In this document: positions 12,116-23,911 of the stretch, piece by piece
Layout: each line of letters starts with the position of its first letter
Numbering within the stretch: the first letter of the stretch is position 1
Assembly (NCBI RefSeq): GCF_025024155.1
Contig: NW_026251778.1
Coordinates: forward strand, 62,001 to 126,000
DNA: 64,000 nt
From: Gamsiella multidivaricata
Lineage: Eukaryota > Mortierellomycota > Mortierellomycetes > Mortierellales > Mortierellaceae
Direction of reading: 5' to 3'
Program-made: the position numbers and the translations under genes
Notes under the pieces: generated by a model
Told to the model about the DNA's origin: nothing
The model's database searches: none
What the model saw: only the letters and a program-made list of their open reading frames with translations

Positions 12116-12548
12116 TGAACACGTTTTTCTCTCTCTTTTGGTGTTGTTGTGCAAAATGGCTCTTTTTGCTGCACTACCCAATTATACCCATGCCCCATTT
12201 TTCATTTCCCATTCCCCCCTTTCTTTTTTTTTGGCTGTTGTCAATATCCAAAGTGCTCGGAAAAAAAGGTGTACATAAGGCAAAAATTAAAATAAAGTAT
12301 AGTAAAAATATAACAGGAATTCCTCAACTCCAAAGAAAAAGAACGTTTTCCTTTCGTAAAAGAGGGGGGGAGAAGGGGGGGGGAAGAGCGAACAGGGGCT
12401 GAACCTCTTTTTAATTTTACGGACATGATGGCTATTCTTGCCTCTCTCTTTTTTTTTTACTTTTTTTCTATACGATGTTGCACATTATTTATAGCTGCTG
12501 CATGGTCTGCAGCGGTAGAGAATAAAAAATAGGGAAAGAAAAAAAAGC
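12116..12548. other. Convergent 3' flanks of the unknown gene and the DUF202 gene
   Basis: There is no gene in this 433-nt gap. It is A- and T-rich, with AATAAA-like sequence near 12291 on the + strand and G runs at 12363-12381. It is read as two facing 3' UTRs. Confidence 0.55.
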
Positions 12549-12740
12549 TCAGATGTCGAAGGATTTTGAGTTGGAGTTGTAAAAGTTGTATCCGTCGTTA
12601 TCTGCATAGTCGTCGGTAACCATGTGCATCGACACTGTCGTCCAAATACAAGAAAAAAAAAAAAAGAAAAAAAGACATCATGTTAGAAGGGATAAACCAG
12701 CGAGTTTCAATCAAAACTCATACGGGGTGGGAAACATTAG

Positions 12741-12771
<31 letters not shown>

Positions 12772-14432
12772 TTCAACTTACACGCGACATTGGTAGCATA
12801 GGCCAAGAACATGACCGCAGACAAAAGTGTAGGCCCGACGCGGTCGTAGAATCTCACGTCCGCTCTCAATTGAATCATCCACCGATGCCGCAGATGAAAC
12901 ACCATTGTCGCGTACACGAGCGTCATCATCGTCACCATCACCAAGAACAGGCCCACCTGCAACCCCACCGCCGTCGTTCCTTGACCGAAACTCAAGAGCG
13001 TCAGGGCCATGGATCCGAGGTGGAGACCGAATTTTATCCAATGCATGTATGTCCGCTCATTGGAGAAGAAGCACTTGGAGTCTACCCTGAGTCCCTTGGA
13101 CCGGTTTTGGTGCCGGCGGCGCTGTCCTGGTTCGGGGAGTCCGAAGATGTAGTACATATTGGAGGATAGCACCAGTGGGGCGGAGGAGGCCGTGTTGTCT
13201 TTGGTGGAATAACGCGACTTGCGGGAGGAGAGTTCTTTCAGCACTGGGCGATCCGGTGAGTTGTCCGGCGAGGGTGGGAATTGCGCAGCGATAGGCGCAC
13301 CGTTGTTGCTGTTCCTGCCGCTATTGTTCCGGAGACGCTCTTGGACCCGTCGGATCAAACCCCTAATCCCTCTTGCAGGAATCGCCGGCACTGGTTTAGC
13401 GTCACAGAGCGTGGACGCTCCTGAGGCATGGGATTCTGCAGGCGAAGAGACCACATCCGAAGGAGACGTATTCGTATACCCAGACGCAGACGGCGAGGCC
13501 GAGTGTCCCAATACGGCCGTCTGATCTGTGTGCGCCGTGGATGTGGAGGTATGGAGGACACAGGTCGAGGCCGAATGGGTAGAAGGAGCCGGAGAGTGGG
13601 AAAAGTTTGAAGGACTACTCGGCTGCATGGGGAGCGTATCCGCGCTAGTGGTGCCGAAACGCATGCTGCGGAATTGTTGGACACGGCGGATTTGGCGGTT
13701 GAAGAATTGCATGGATCGGGAGCCGTCCATGGTCTGGGTCGCTCGGATGGCGGTGTTGAGGCTTTCGGTGCTGACGAAGAGCGCAGATTGGTTGGATGGT
13801 AGGAGTGAAGGTGGGTGGTGGCGATGATCTGGGATATGGGTGATGCTGTGGACGCGCTTGCGGTATGTGTTGTCGCTAGGACGTGCATGCCGGTCCTGGG
13901 CCCCGCGCATGCCTGCATCAGTCTCTGAATCCGTGAAATCAAAAGACACACCGGTATCAGATGCGATACTGTTTGCTGAACCAATGTTTGCAGAAGTCCA
14001 TCGCAGGTGATTCCCGCTTGTCAGGGGCATCGCAGTCGACACAACCGTCGCTGTAGGTCGCATATGTGGTATCGCACCCGTAGATTGAGATCTCTGACGG
14101 TAGAGCATCCATGGGACCCCATACTGCTCAGATGAACCCTCTGGCTCGAACATCCTTCCGCCGAACGCATCCCTGTCCCATTTGCTCTTGTTGTTGCTCG
14201 CAGAGTTCCCGTCGGTAGGTTCTTGAACGGGCGTCTTTAGAGATTCGATGACGATCCCCTGCAGTTGGTTCGGGGATTGGAGCGCGGCATTGCTCTGTGA
14301 TCTACAGGGTGGTGCCTGCAAGGTCTCGACGGTCAGCCGATTTGATGCTGATGACGCTGATGACGCTGATGACGTTGATGACTCGCTTGTGGATGTGGAC
14401 TCTCCACAATCGTTGTTGAATGTGCTGTTCAT
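12549..14432 (-). CDS. VTC/DUF202-domain membrane protein with long disordered N-terminus
   Basis: Two exons (14432-12782, 12634-12549) give 578 aa. About residues 450-550 form the DUF202/VTC transmembrane domain: CFFSNERTYMHWIKFG, then three hydrophobic spans. This is the module shared by Vtc1 and the C-termini of Vtc2-5, the vacuolar polyphosphate polymerase complex. The first 440 residues are Ser/Thr-rich and disordered. No SPX or polymerase domain precedes the membrane part, so this is neither Vtc4 nor Vtc2/3. It resembles a Vtc1-like module with an added regulatory tail. Without splicing, the frame would run into the intron's poly-T tract. The chosen acceptor restores a short acidic C-terminus ending KSFDI. 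The start at MNSTFNN is preferred over an upstream in-frame ATG. Confidence 0.82.
12741..12769 (-). repeat. 29-nt homopolymer A/T tract inside an intron
   Basis: An uninterrupted run of 29 A (+ strand), i.e. poly-T on the coding strand of the DUF202 gene. It lies just 12 nt downstream of the 5' splice site (intron 12781-12635). Being so close to the donor it could affect splicing, or it may be neutral slippage. Confidence 0.9.
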
Positions 14433-14879
14433 TATGTGGTATATGGTATAAGATGTTTGTGCGTAGGGAGAGGAGCTATGTAGAGAATAAACAGGAGGAA
14501 AGAGCTGAAAGCAGCAGAGCTGGCGATGACGGACGCAGCCGGATACCAGATGGAGTGTATCTATTGATAACAAATTGCCAACCAGGCTGCCATTCTCCTT
14601 AGCGGCGGGCATCAAGCAAGTTTCTGTGCTCCATGGAATATGGAATCTGCAATGCCTTCTTTAACCTGCATTTCTCTCTCTCTCTCTTTCTCCCTCGCAT
14701 TAATCTTTTTTCTCAGTTCTTTGGTTGAACACAGAGAGTAAAAAAAAAAGTTCTGTTCATCTATTTTTTATTTTCTCAAGGTGGGGGAATACAGATTCTA
14801 TTTACATGGGCGAAGCACGAGGAGCTTTTTCGTCTTGCCGTCGCGATCTTTTTTTTTTTTTTTTTCCTTTCCTAACACC
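14433..14879. other. Spacer between the DUF202 gene and the CotH-type gene
   Basis: No gene. It contains the leader of the DUF202 gene (GA-rich on +, i.e. CT-rich on the coding strand, near 14670-14700) and the 3' UTR of the CotH-type gene with a T run at about 14851-14867. An in-frame extension of the DUF202 gene reaches about 14615 but translates to leader-like sequence. Confidence 0.5.
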
Positions 14880-17014
14880 TTAAACAGCAATGAGGATTGC
14901 AGCTATCAGGGCGCCGAGTGCAGCCCACTTGCCCTTCACTGTCTCTGCAGAGCTCGTGACTTTCTGAACCTTCTTGGCGACAGGCATAGTTCTTGAGCTC
15001 TCGATCGTAATATCGTCTTCCTTATCGGCGACCTCGTCCTTGTCGACATTCTCATCGCCAGCGATGCTATTCTTGAGGTTAGCAGAGGTGATGTTCTGCT
15101 TCGAGATAACTCCATAGGGGTCCTCGACGTTGTTCATAATATGGTATGGAACCTTGGTGGGGCTTCCAGAGGCGGCCTTGAAGCCAAGGTCCTTCTGAAC
15201 ACCAACAGCACGCTCCTCGATCCACTTCTTTAGGCCCCAGTTACCCTTAGTGCCGTCAGTGAGACCCATACTCAGATCCTGGACCGTGAACTTTTCACTC
15301 TTGCCCTTCGATAACCTAGGCTGAATGCGGTCCCAGGCAACATCTTCCTTGATCATCTTTGCATACGCATCCAGGCGTGGCGTCAGGGCATCGGGGTTGA
15401 AGACGTAACTGACAGTGTCCTTGAGGATCTGTTCAAAGCGTGCATTGATCTCGGGTGTCTCCATAATCAACTTCTGAGCCAGGGGGGACTCGAAGCCTTT
15501 GTCATTGACCTTGGGGATTTTGCGGTAGGATTCGATCTTGCCATCGAAGGATGTTCCGAAGGTATCATCGAAATCTGTGGGCAGCCAGGTCCATTTGCCG
15601 GTAACGGGGTCGTTGTAGATCTGGTAGTTTGAACCCGAAATCCAGTACGAGTCCCAGGAACCGGTGAGGTATTCCATGGCCATGGCCTTAAGGAAGCCAT
15701 CGAGGTCGAGTCTCGCGTTCCAGTAGGCGATCGGATCCTTAGTCTTCTTGGGATCGAAATTCTTGAGGTCAGCCATGAACTGGATCAGATCCTTCATGGG
15801 ATCATCCTTAGGGTTCTTGCCCGGCAAAATATTCTTATAGATGTCTTCGATGACATAGCTCTTGGTTGTGGGTCCGAGCCACTGGAGGTTACCCTCATAT
15901 CCGCAGCACGAGTTCATCTTCCAGAGCGCACCGGGTACGAGCTTCTTGGTTTCGGGGTGGAGGACTTTCTTGATCCAATGCGCCTTCATCTCTTCGACGG
16001 CGACAAAGAGGCCCACGGCCTTGCCGTTGAGGAAAAGACGAACGTAAGCAGCCTGCTGAGCGGGGACTCCCAGGGAGTTGAGGATGTCGACGTAGATTTT
16101 CTCGCGGATCATGGTGGCATCGGTCTCCTCATTGCGAAACTTGAGGGTGGCAAGGTCGAGCAGGCGGTTCTTCTTTGGGAACTTCATCTGGTAAGCCAGT
16201 TTAGCGTACTCGCGTGCAGACTGTCCTGAGAGATTGAACATAACGTCCTTGATCTTGATGTTATCGTTGGCACTTTGCGACAAAACGTTGCATGGATTAA
16301 TATTCGTTGCGTAGAATTACAACATGGAGAAAAGAAGAATATGTAACGACTAGAACAGTAATAGCCTTACCCAATATACTGGATGTTAGCTTTGATGGGC
16401 TTAGGATGGAAGCTCTCGCCTCCCTTATTCAAGTAGTTCAGCTGTGCCTGGTCAGCCTCGACAAAGAAGGTTCCAATATATCCTTCTCTGAAGAAAGGCG
16501 AGTTCTGCTGAAGCTTGTTCTCGTAAACCTGGGGCAATGGCGGGAGGCTGCTCAACGTAGTCGTTCGATCAAAGAATTCATTAGGTGTGTGTGCGGCGCC
16601 TGCAGGCAGCTTGCGGGCACCCTTTTCTTGATTCGCGACCTTGCCATCCTTGTTCAGGTGAACGTATTGGTACTCGAGAGGACCATTGACTCCGGCAACA
16701 TTGGCAGACCATAGTGGGTATGTTTCCGTAGAAGTGGTCAGCCTTGTGATATTGCCGTTGATCTGGACTCCAAACATGTCGTCCACACCTTCGCGTAAAC
16801 CGACGACATTGAATGTGACTGAGCAGCGTTTGCAAAGGACGGGATGTTAAGTTGGTGATGAGTTTAGTACTGGACATGTAAAAGAGATACGGCAGCGTCT
16901 TATGATGAGACGCGCGAGCCATGGTGCGTCAGAAGAAAAAAAAAAATGTTGAACGTTACCATCGGCCATAGCCATGGTAGCGCAGGCCGCCAAACCGAGG
17001 ATGAGACGGACCAT
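14880..17014 (-). CDS. CotH-type (spore-coat kinase family) GPI-anchored surface protein
   Basis: Three exons (17014-16960, 16818-16371, 16272-14880) give 631 aa. Residues 1-17 (MVRLILGLAACATMAMA) form a signal peptide. The body matches the CotH kinase family, which is expanded in Mucoromycota. It includes a RNEETDATMIREK region, GLFVAVEEMK, and an LPTDFDDTFGTSF segment corresponding to the conserved Asp-rich motif of the family. The C-terminus ends in a hydrophobic tail (ALGALIAAILIAV) after a small-residue region, a GPI-anchor signal. Bacterial CotH is a protein kinase of spore coat. In Mucorales some members act as host-cell-binding invasins. For this protein only the fold, secretion and anchoring can be read. 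The short first exon carries just the signal peptide. Confidence 0.9.
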
Positions 17015-17148
17015 CGTGCGGTATACGAGTGAGATTAATTGACTAGGAAGGGTAAAGTTATACTGATGGAGCGGCGAGCAGATCAAGGACGAAGGGTATG
17101 AGGAACTAAGGAAATGAAAAGCTTGCCTAAGTATCTCATTATCTTCTT

Positions 17149-17158
17149 ATATACCAAA
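17149..17158 (-). promoter_or_regulatory. Candidate TATA box of the CotH-type gene
   Basis: The minus strand reads GGTATATAAG about 140 nt upstream of the start codon, a good TATA-box match at a plausible distance. There is no transcription-start evidence. Confidence 0.45.
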
Positions 17159-18004
17159 ACGCGAGGTGCAGTAGATTCTCTTTTGACCTTGGGTAATGTA
17201 CTCTCTTTTCAGGGCGTAGGGCTTGTGTAAAATTCTGGAATGATTCCATTCCTGCCGTCCTGCACTGTCTTTAGTTTGCTCGATATTTTATGGAGCGTGC
17301 GCGATGAACAACGCACACGACTTAAATGCATGTCTTAAGTGCATCAAGGTGGAAGGCACGGTTAGGACAGACAAGCGGGCATATTGATGTTCCATTGGAT
17401 AGGACCTGGACAGGAGCACCAACTGAGATCCTGGCGATAGTATCGGTGGCGTGACCAAGCAGTTTCTTTGTGGAATTATATGCAGCGCCCAGGATATGAT
17501 ACGTATCATCAAGACATTACTAGGATCCTTTGTTTTCCAAATGGAGGCAAAAGAGTCCGGGTTATACGCGAACGTGTGCTGCATGGATATTTGGACGGAA
17601 TGTGCGTAATGGTGCATACACCTGGTACTGGTCTGGTCCGCTGTGGTTTGGATGGTTTGGATCCTGGGTCTTGTCCGAGCGTTTTTTTTCTTTCTCACTT
17701 GTGGAGGAGGGCGACGCGTCAGCTATAAAATCAGGGCTCTCTTTCCACTTGCGCGTAGGTTTCGTGTTGCTTACTTACATGTCTGGTAGTCGTCATCCAC
17801 CCATCCCGTATCTTGGACTCTTACACGCGTACGAGGGGTGTGCACCAATACCGCCAGTACAAGGATCAAACAAGGCCGTGTTGCATAAGATGCTCATCTC
17901 ACGTGATATTGATTGATTGGATTGCACAACCAACGATCTTTTTTTTTATGCCCTTCTGGTGGTCTCGCTTTACTTGTGCCCCTCGCTTGTTCCTCGCTTG
18001 CTTT

Positions 18005-18050
18005 CTTTCCTTCCTTCTTTCCTTCCTTCCTTCCTTCCTTCCTTCCTTTT
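18005..18050 (+). repeat. TTCC tetranucleotide microsatellite
   Basis: About eleven TTCC units, imperfect at the left end, in the C/T-rich leader upstream of the STS1 gene. Its length probably varies between strains. Confidence 0.85.
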
Positions 18051-18303
18051 CTTTCTTCCTTACCATATCATATCGCTCTCATATATCATCCGTCCATACA
18101 CACACACACTCCCCTTCGCTCTCTTCTTCTTCCCCTCCCATCTTCAGCTTCTCTCCACTCCTCTCCCCTCCCCTTCGCATTCCCTCGTACAGCATCCACC
18201 TGTCGTCAGCAACTGCAGCCAACTTCCTTTCTCCAGCAGTTACTGTTCCTTCCCCCCACCCTCCTCCACCCTCTCTTTCTCCACGATAAAAAAGCCTTTC
18301 CAA

Positions 18304-20073
18304 ATGGGTGACAGTCCGTGCTTTGCCATCCCCCACTCCCACTCCCACTCCCCCTCCGCCTTCCAGCACCCCCATCAGTTCACCGGGAACCTGGCCCAGC
18401 CCCGTCTACCCTACCATCACCAGCGCCCCTTTCACAACAACAATCCCAACCATACCATGGACACCCCTCGCTGTAAGTCATTCCTCATTACTCAAAGGAA
18501 CACCTCATCACGCCATCACACCATCACACCCAGACATCCACAATAATCATCGCCTTTTCATTTGAGTTGTCTGTCTGCCTTTTTATCTTTTCTTTTTTTC
18601 TTTTTTTCTTTTTTTGGTTTATGGACCTTTAATGTCCTGCCAAGGGTCTTCTGGACTGACCCAGAATGCATTCTTTGTTTTGCATTGCCGCACATACGCA
18701 ATTGACGTTCTTTTCTCCCCCTTCCCTCCCCCTCTATCTACTGCTACTGTCGCACACACTTACACAATTTTGCTGCCATGTCCGACACAATAGCGACGCT
18801 GAAACGTAAGCCGAGCGAGGATATCGACAGTCCTATGCCCTCGTCCGGGCCACCCTCGCCCTCGGACAACAGCAGTGACAGCAGCAGCCATGAACAGGCC
18901 AAGGTCAAGCGAGTCCGGACGACGGCGGAATTGATCTCCAAGCAGAAGGGTGTGTCCAAGCTGATTGGTAAGTCCAAGAATACCATGCTAATTTTCTTAT
19001 TTTTTATTTTACTGGTCCCTCTCGTTCGTATGGTGTCGATTCGTTCAACAAAAGCGACTGTCACTTGTTTAGCCTTGCGTACGTGTGTATGTGGTATGCT
19101 CAGCATATCAGCACACACGCAAGCTGCGCCTACACCTCTTGCGCGCGCACGCATACATCGCACATTGCTCGCACATACACGATACGCAATCGGACCGAGC
19201 TCTGACATGATATCCGTCTTATCGGGTTGGTCGCTCTTTTGCTCAAGCATGCACTAACGCCACTTTTTTTGCTTTCGTAGCCACGCTCTCGACCTCACAG
19301 CTCATTAACCTCGTCGGGACCCTCGTTGACAGCCACCCTTCACTCGCAGAGGAAATCGCCAATCTCGTGCCCCGTCCCACCGTTGCCTCTGTCCAACCTC
19401 TGCTCACCTCATTAGAGACAAAGCTGCAGGCAGCCTTCCCCTACACCAAGTGGGGCCCCGGCCGAGATGACTATTCGTTCAACAGAGTCAAGCCTGCTCT
19501 GGAGGAACTTGTCGTACGTATCCAATCATTTCACAGTGGTACACTGAGGGTGCTCTTTCACGAAACTATGTGTACTAATCTGTATTATGTTTCGAATCTT
19601 CTAGGAAGCACTCATGGACTATACCAATCACTTCACTTCACCACCAGAGTTCCCGACAACTTCGTTCTCCTTCCTTCACATCGCCACCGAGTTCTGTCAT
19701 CGACTCCCGAACTGGGACAATGCTGCCAACAATGAGCTAAAGACGAATCTTTACAAATCGTTGGAAGAATTTTGGATCAAGGCCATTCGGGATGCCAACA
19801 GCAAGCTGGAGGATGGCAAGATCTATGGCCAGATGACCGTCCAGGAGTGGGCAAAAAAGTAAGCATTCCAATTGGGATTACATCCAAGGCGTCGTTGATC
19901 GGCAATTGAGTGATCCTAACCACTGGTACCTCCTCTTTCATTGTCTTAATAGTTTGGAGCAGCACAACATCACATCTCAAGGACGATTTTCAACTGCGAT
20001 CGAGGAGTTCAAGGCGAAACTTGGCTGGATCATCGGCATTCAACCTTCGGCCAACCATAATAACAAGCAGTAA
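18304..20073 (+). CDS. STS1: Nuclear proteasome tethering factor STS1/Cut8
   Basis: Cut8/Sts1 anchors the 26S proteasome at the nuclear envelope. Preferred model: exons 18304-18472, 18794-18967, 19281-19513, 19605-19858 and 19953-20073, 316 aa. The core has the Cut8 pattern: STSQLINLVGTLVDSHP, a PRPTVASVQPLL segment, FPYTKWG, YSFNRVKPALEELV, then helical parts with ATEFCHRLPNWD. It ends in the NLEQHNITSQGR region. The N-terminus is basic and disordered (LKRKPSED, VKRVR), as in fungal orthologues, and likely carries the NLS. The start is uncertain. ATG 18778 also works and gives 265 aa. The longer form uses a GTAAGT donor at 18473 and an AATAG acceptor, and keeps phase, adding a His/Pro/Asn-rich tail. 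Identity is firm, start is not. Confidence 0.85.
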
Positions 20074-22743
20074 CATCGAGGAGTGTCTCAGTAAACCACG
20101 GCAACCGTAGCAGCATTGATCGGTGTGGTCGAGCTGGAAACAATGCGTAGGGCGGGGGCTGGATCCCCACATCTTTTCCTCCGATTTCAACACAAGGAGT
20201 TCCTGGATCGACTGTCACCATCATCGCCCAACCATTTGTAAATATCAACAATATCCAAACCATTGCTCCTCCTTCTTCTTCATCACTCTCTTATTGCTGT
20301 CATCATTTTTCTTTCTTTCTTCATCTGTAGTTTTCAGTCCTAGATTGACTGCTTGCTTGCTTTGTTTTCTATTTTTCAGCTTCTGTTCTACTAGTATTTT
20401 CAATCATACATTGCTTCATTCCCATGTTCTTTTACCATCTGTCCTCTATATGTTGTTAAAAATAAATAATAAAGCATCTATTTCTTCTAATCGATACAAT
20501 ATGAAGAAAGTCGCAATAACGGATACTGAATGTAAAATCGGCGAGCCTTCAGCGGAACAGAAGGAGGAGGAGACGTATGCGGCTCAATAGACGGATATGG
20601 TGCCTTCTTCTGTCCATTGATCAGCGCGATCAGACGCACAGGCGAACGAATGCTATGGCTCTTCTGTTTGAAAACGCTCTCTTTTTCATTCGTTGCTGTC
20701 GCTGTCGTATCCCGTTCGTAGCCTTGTTTCATATCGCGTTCGCTGAGATTGCGCCTCTGGTGATGAATTTTTGGAGCTGTTGGCTCGTCTCGCTCTCGCT
20801 GCCAGTGCTCTCCACAATATCGTTTTCATGATCTTTTTGATCTCGAAGACGACTTCATCCAGACGTTACTGGCTGGCTTGTTTGAGATTGAGCGAGCTCT
20901 TCCGGCTATAATTGACTTGAAAAAAAAAAAATTGGATGAGCATACAAAAAAAAATAACTAATTGTGTGAGGTTGTACCTGATCTGGGCATTACCATCTTC
21001 CGATTATCAAACAACTCTGCCTATGATACTACGGTCAGCAGACTTCTTTATAGCTGCTTGTTACAGAACCATATTGTTTTTATGTAAACATGTTCTCGAG
21101 TATTGAAAAAATGTGGCGATCAGTAATAGCTAGTCCATGCTCAACACTATTGTCGACTCATGCTGTTGCTGCCACGCGGCTCCTTTGCTTTCCGTTTTTT
21201 TCCCTGACGTGATCGTATTATCGTTGTAAGCCCTGTTGGATCCGACGATCGCGTTGATGATGAAGAAGCGTTTCCTGATCGTGAATGACAAATCTCCCCT
21301 CTGTTACAACTAATACTAAAACTTAACCTGCTGTAGACCAGATCCATGTGTTTTTCAATGGTCGTTGGCGATCTACTTTATTAAAATGATTTCCAGGCCA
21401 TCCATTTACGGTCAGAGGCTATGATATACGTGTATGATATTGTCATAACCAAGTCCTATTAGGAACTCCATGCTTTCCTTTTGGTCGATCTGTATATCTA
21501 ACCAAGGCGTAACGGCCACAGTACATTCTTAACAAAGACCTTGTTTGCTTATGCAGTGAATTGCCATATTATCGAAAGGAATACACGTCAATCACTTTGG
21601 CCTTTAGATCGGGAATCGCCACATTCTCTCATAAAAAGGGTCGCTTCTTTTAATTGAGTTTGAACGCTATCTACGGTCGCGTATTCAAGTTAGGCCCATG
21701 AGTCCTATGCTTCAACTTGTACTATTGGATTCTCTCTGTGGTTTCCTATTCTTAATCAAATATCGATGCCGCCGAAACTTCCGTCCTATCTGTAATCGTT
21801 TCCACCTCCATCCTGGACGCGTTTATTACGCGTTCTTCGATACTACGAGCACCTTAAGCCTCTTGTGCCGGATGACAATGGTTTCTCTGGTGCATACAAC
21901 ATGTGGGACACGCTCTATCCAATAATTCGTCTGCGCTGAAGCTGCATCGACTATGGATGCAAACTTGGTGGCAAAATCGCGTCTGTCCGACTTGACACCA
22001 CCAATAAAGTTGATATTGCTCGCTCAAGTCCAAGTACCGCCAACCACGCCTATATAGACTATATTCCCGAGGCTTCCTCTTCAGGAAAAGCGTTGATTCT
22101 ACTCGGCAACAGAGTCTTGGGCTTTGGAGCCTGTTCGCAATCGAACATAGTGTTAATGAGTAGCTCTTTAATTATGGCCAAGTCGCGCCGTATATATTAA
22201 AAGACATCTGTAAATAGACCTAGTATTAAAAATCATACTGAGAAGCACGCCTTGCTGAATGTATTGAGGAGATAGTCAGTACATTTTAAACCACGGTCTT
22301 TATTACGTCCTCGCCAACTAATGCGCCGTTGTCTATACGTGCCATCGATCTGGACTAAGACGTCTCGCATCGCACGTCGTGCCTTCCGAGATATCCATTA
22401 GTAACGTGTCCGTAATCTTCAATTGAGGACGCTATTGACGAATCATGCAACTGCTAAAGAGTGTGCTCGGGGCTGCAGTAGAGTTTCCTGGGCTCAAGGG
22501 TGCTACAACGGCATCTCTGCCTACGTTTCCCAAGTAGACCTTATCTGCCTTGACAACGTAAACGGCTCATCAACAGAAAAACACGTCGAGCTCCAGGCTT
22601 ACCAACAGACGGCGCTTCTCGTGTTTGTGGAGAATAAAGAGAGCAGCCTATAGATGATCACTCGACTCACATACTTACACACTCACAGACTCGCTTCAAC
22701 CACAGTTCTTACCGCCATAGCATCTCCAGACCAAGACTATCTC
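20074..22743. other. Gene-poor, decayed-looking interval
   Basis: There is no intact gene in 2.7 kb. Right after STS1 come overlapping AATAAA-type signals (about 20461-20473). Short frames then read protein-like for a few dozen codons before hitting stops. One on + near 20845-20955 reads FDLEDDFIQTLLAGLFEIER, another near 21810-21930 reads YYEHLKPLVPDDNGFSGAYN. A third at 22423-22653 ends LQAYQQTALLVFVENKESSL at a TAG. This looks like the erosion of one or more former genes. I recognise no transposase, reverse transcriptase or repeat ends. Confidence 0.4.
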
Positions 22744-23287
22744 ATGAAGTTCAGCACCGATAACAACCGTGAGATTCTCTTAGATGAATGATACGAAGCT
22801 CATTATGATCGCTCAGTTATACTATCGCGTCCAAGTTTACTAATCATTGTTTTTAGTCCAGTCCACGATGTCTTCACCAGTCCATGTAATACGAGTAATA
22901 CCCTGTCCGTTTGACGTGGAGGCAGACGAGGCAGGGAGCGAGAGTCCCTATATCGAAAAGAAGCTTGAGATCCTGCCTGACCTGGACAGCGACCCTGAGC
23001 GCGCCAAGGCCTTCTCTGCCATCCCAGGTTTTGATGACCATCTCTGCCTAGATATCATTCGCCCATACGGTAGGATTTTTGCCGACAAGGGCCTCAAGTA
23101 CCTGCTCAAGAGGCTGAGTGTTGGCCGTGGCGCAATTGACGCGAACTATCTTGATGAGGATAAGTTACCGTGGTTGCCGGACATCCAGAACAAGGCCTTG
23201 AACATCCTCACGCGCTTGTGTGAATTTGTCGACAAGGTGTCTTTCGGTGCTACCAACGCCACGAAGAGCGAAATCCTTGCCCTGTGA
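22744..23287 (+). CDS. Hypothetical protein, two-exon model
   Basis: Exons 22744-22768 and 22857-23287 give a 151-aa protein of unknown family. The 88-nt intron has a GTGAGA donor, a TTTACTAATC branch-type sequence and a TTTTTAG acceptor, and the phases match. The translation is mixed and protein-like: VHVIRVIPCPFDVEADE, then LEILPDLDSDPERAKAFS, DIIRPYGRIFADKGLKYLLK and a helical C-terminus. The same frame extends upstream to an ATG at 22654 directly after a stop codon. The flanks contain decayed coding-like sequence, so this may be the last piece of a degenerate gene rather than a complete one. Confidence 0.4.
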
Positions 23288-23911
23288 ATAGCCGTCTTTG
23301 GGATCCTTCAATACAGGACTTCTCTATACACCAGCGATAGCGGGCGTCACATAATGTATCTATCACCCATAAGATGTCGGTTCACATAGAAATGACGAGC
23401 CTTGTCTGAAGTCACCATCGTTTGTCCGCGAGCAACCGAGGCTGATATTCGGACTATCTATATAATGAATCTGAAAGAGGATCAGCACTATTTAATTCAT
23501 CAAAAGGAGTGGGGGGTCGAGGCTCCCTCAGTCGTGATCGAGACAGTAGTGGGGTTCACTGGCATGTTCGACCAAATCAGGACATTGGACGATGGGGGAC
23601 GTTGCTGGCCACGCTAGTGAGTACGCAGCGTACCTTCCCAAAAAACGAGAGTGCCCTCCAAGACTTCTGGACTCCGCCTTCAGCAGCATAGGGAGCGATC
23701 TCCTAACGCACAACCAAAGGAGGTGATTGGAAAAGCCGGCGAAGGGCATACCGACTCTCGAGCAAAATGGATGAATAACAAAACATAGTGGCCTCACTCA
23801 TTTTTCGAATATGTATGGAGCATAAGTATCGCTTATTACAGTATTTTGTTTAAGGCTAAGTCCCTGCTTTACTGAGGAAAAAAAAAAAAAAAAAAAAACG
23901 TCGCCCTCGCC
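23288..23911. other. Spacer with a short coding-like fragment
   Basis: On + at about 23402-23615 a frame reads TIVCPRATEADIRTIYIMN and continues for 70 codons without an ATG at its head. It may belong to the same decayed locus as the preceding model. A 21-nt A run at 23878-23898 sits just beyond the 3' end of the following minus-strand GH16 gene. Confidence 0.35.

Larger units (their letters stand above)
17015..18303. other. Divergent region between the CotH-type gene and STS1
   Basis: A 1.3-kb divergent spacer. A 136-codon minus-strand frame at 17288-17698 has no domain and odd composition, so it is not called. From about 17945 to 18300 the + strand is strongly C/T-rich and contains a TTCC tandem repeat, the usual leader type. 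Confidence 0.55.

Noticed and set aside
12711..12781. Read-through of the DUF202 gene into poly-Phe
   Set aside because: The poly-Phe comes from the intronic T tract. A good donor lies exactly at the conserved end of the domain and a phase-matched exon follows.
17288..17698. 136-codon minus-strand frame
   Set aside because: No domain, no leader, unusual composition, and it lies in a promoter region.
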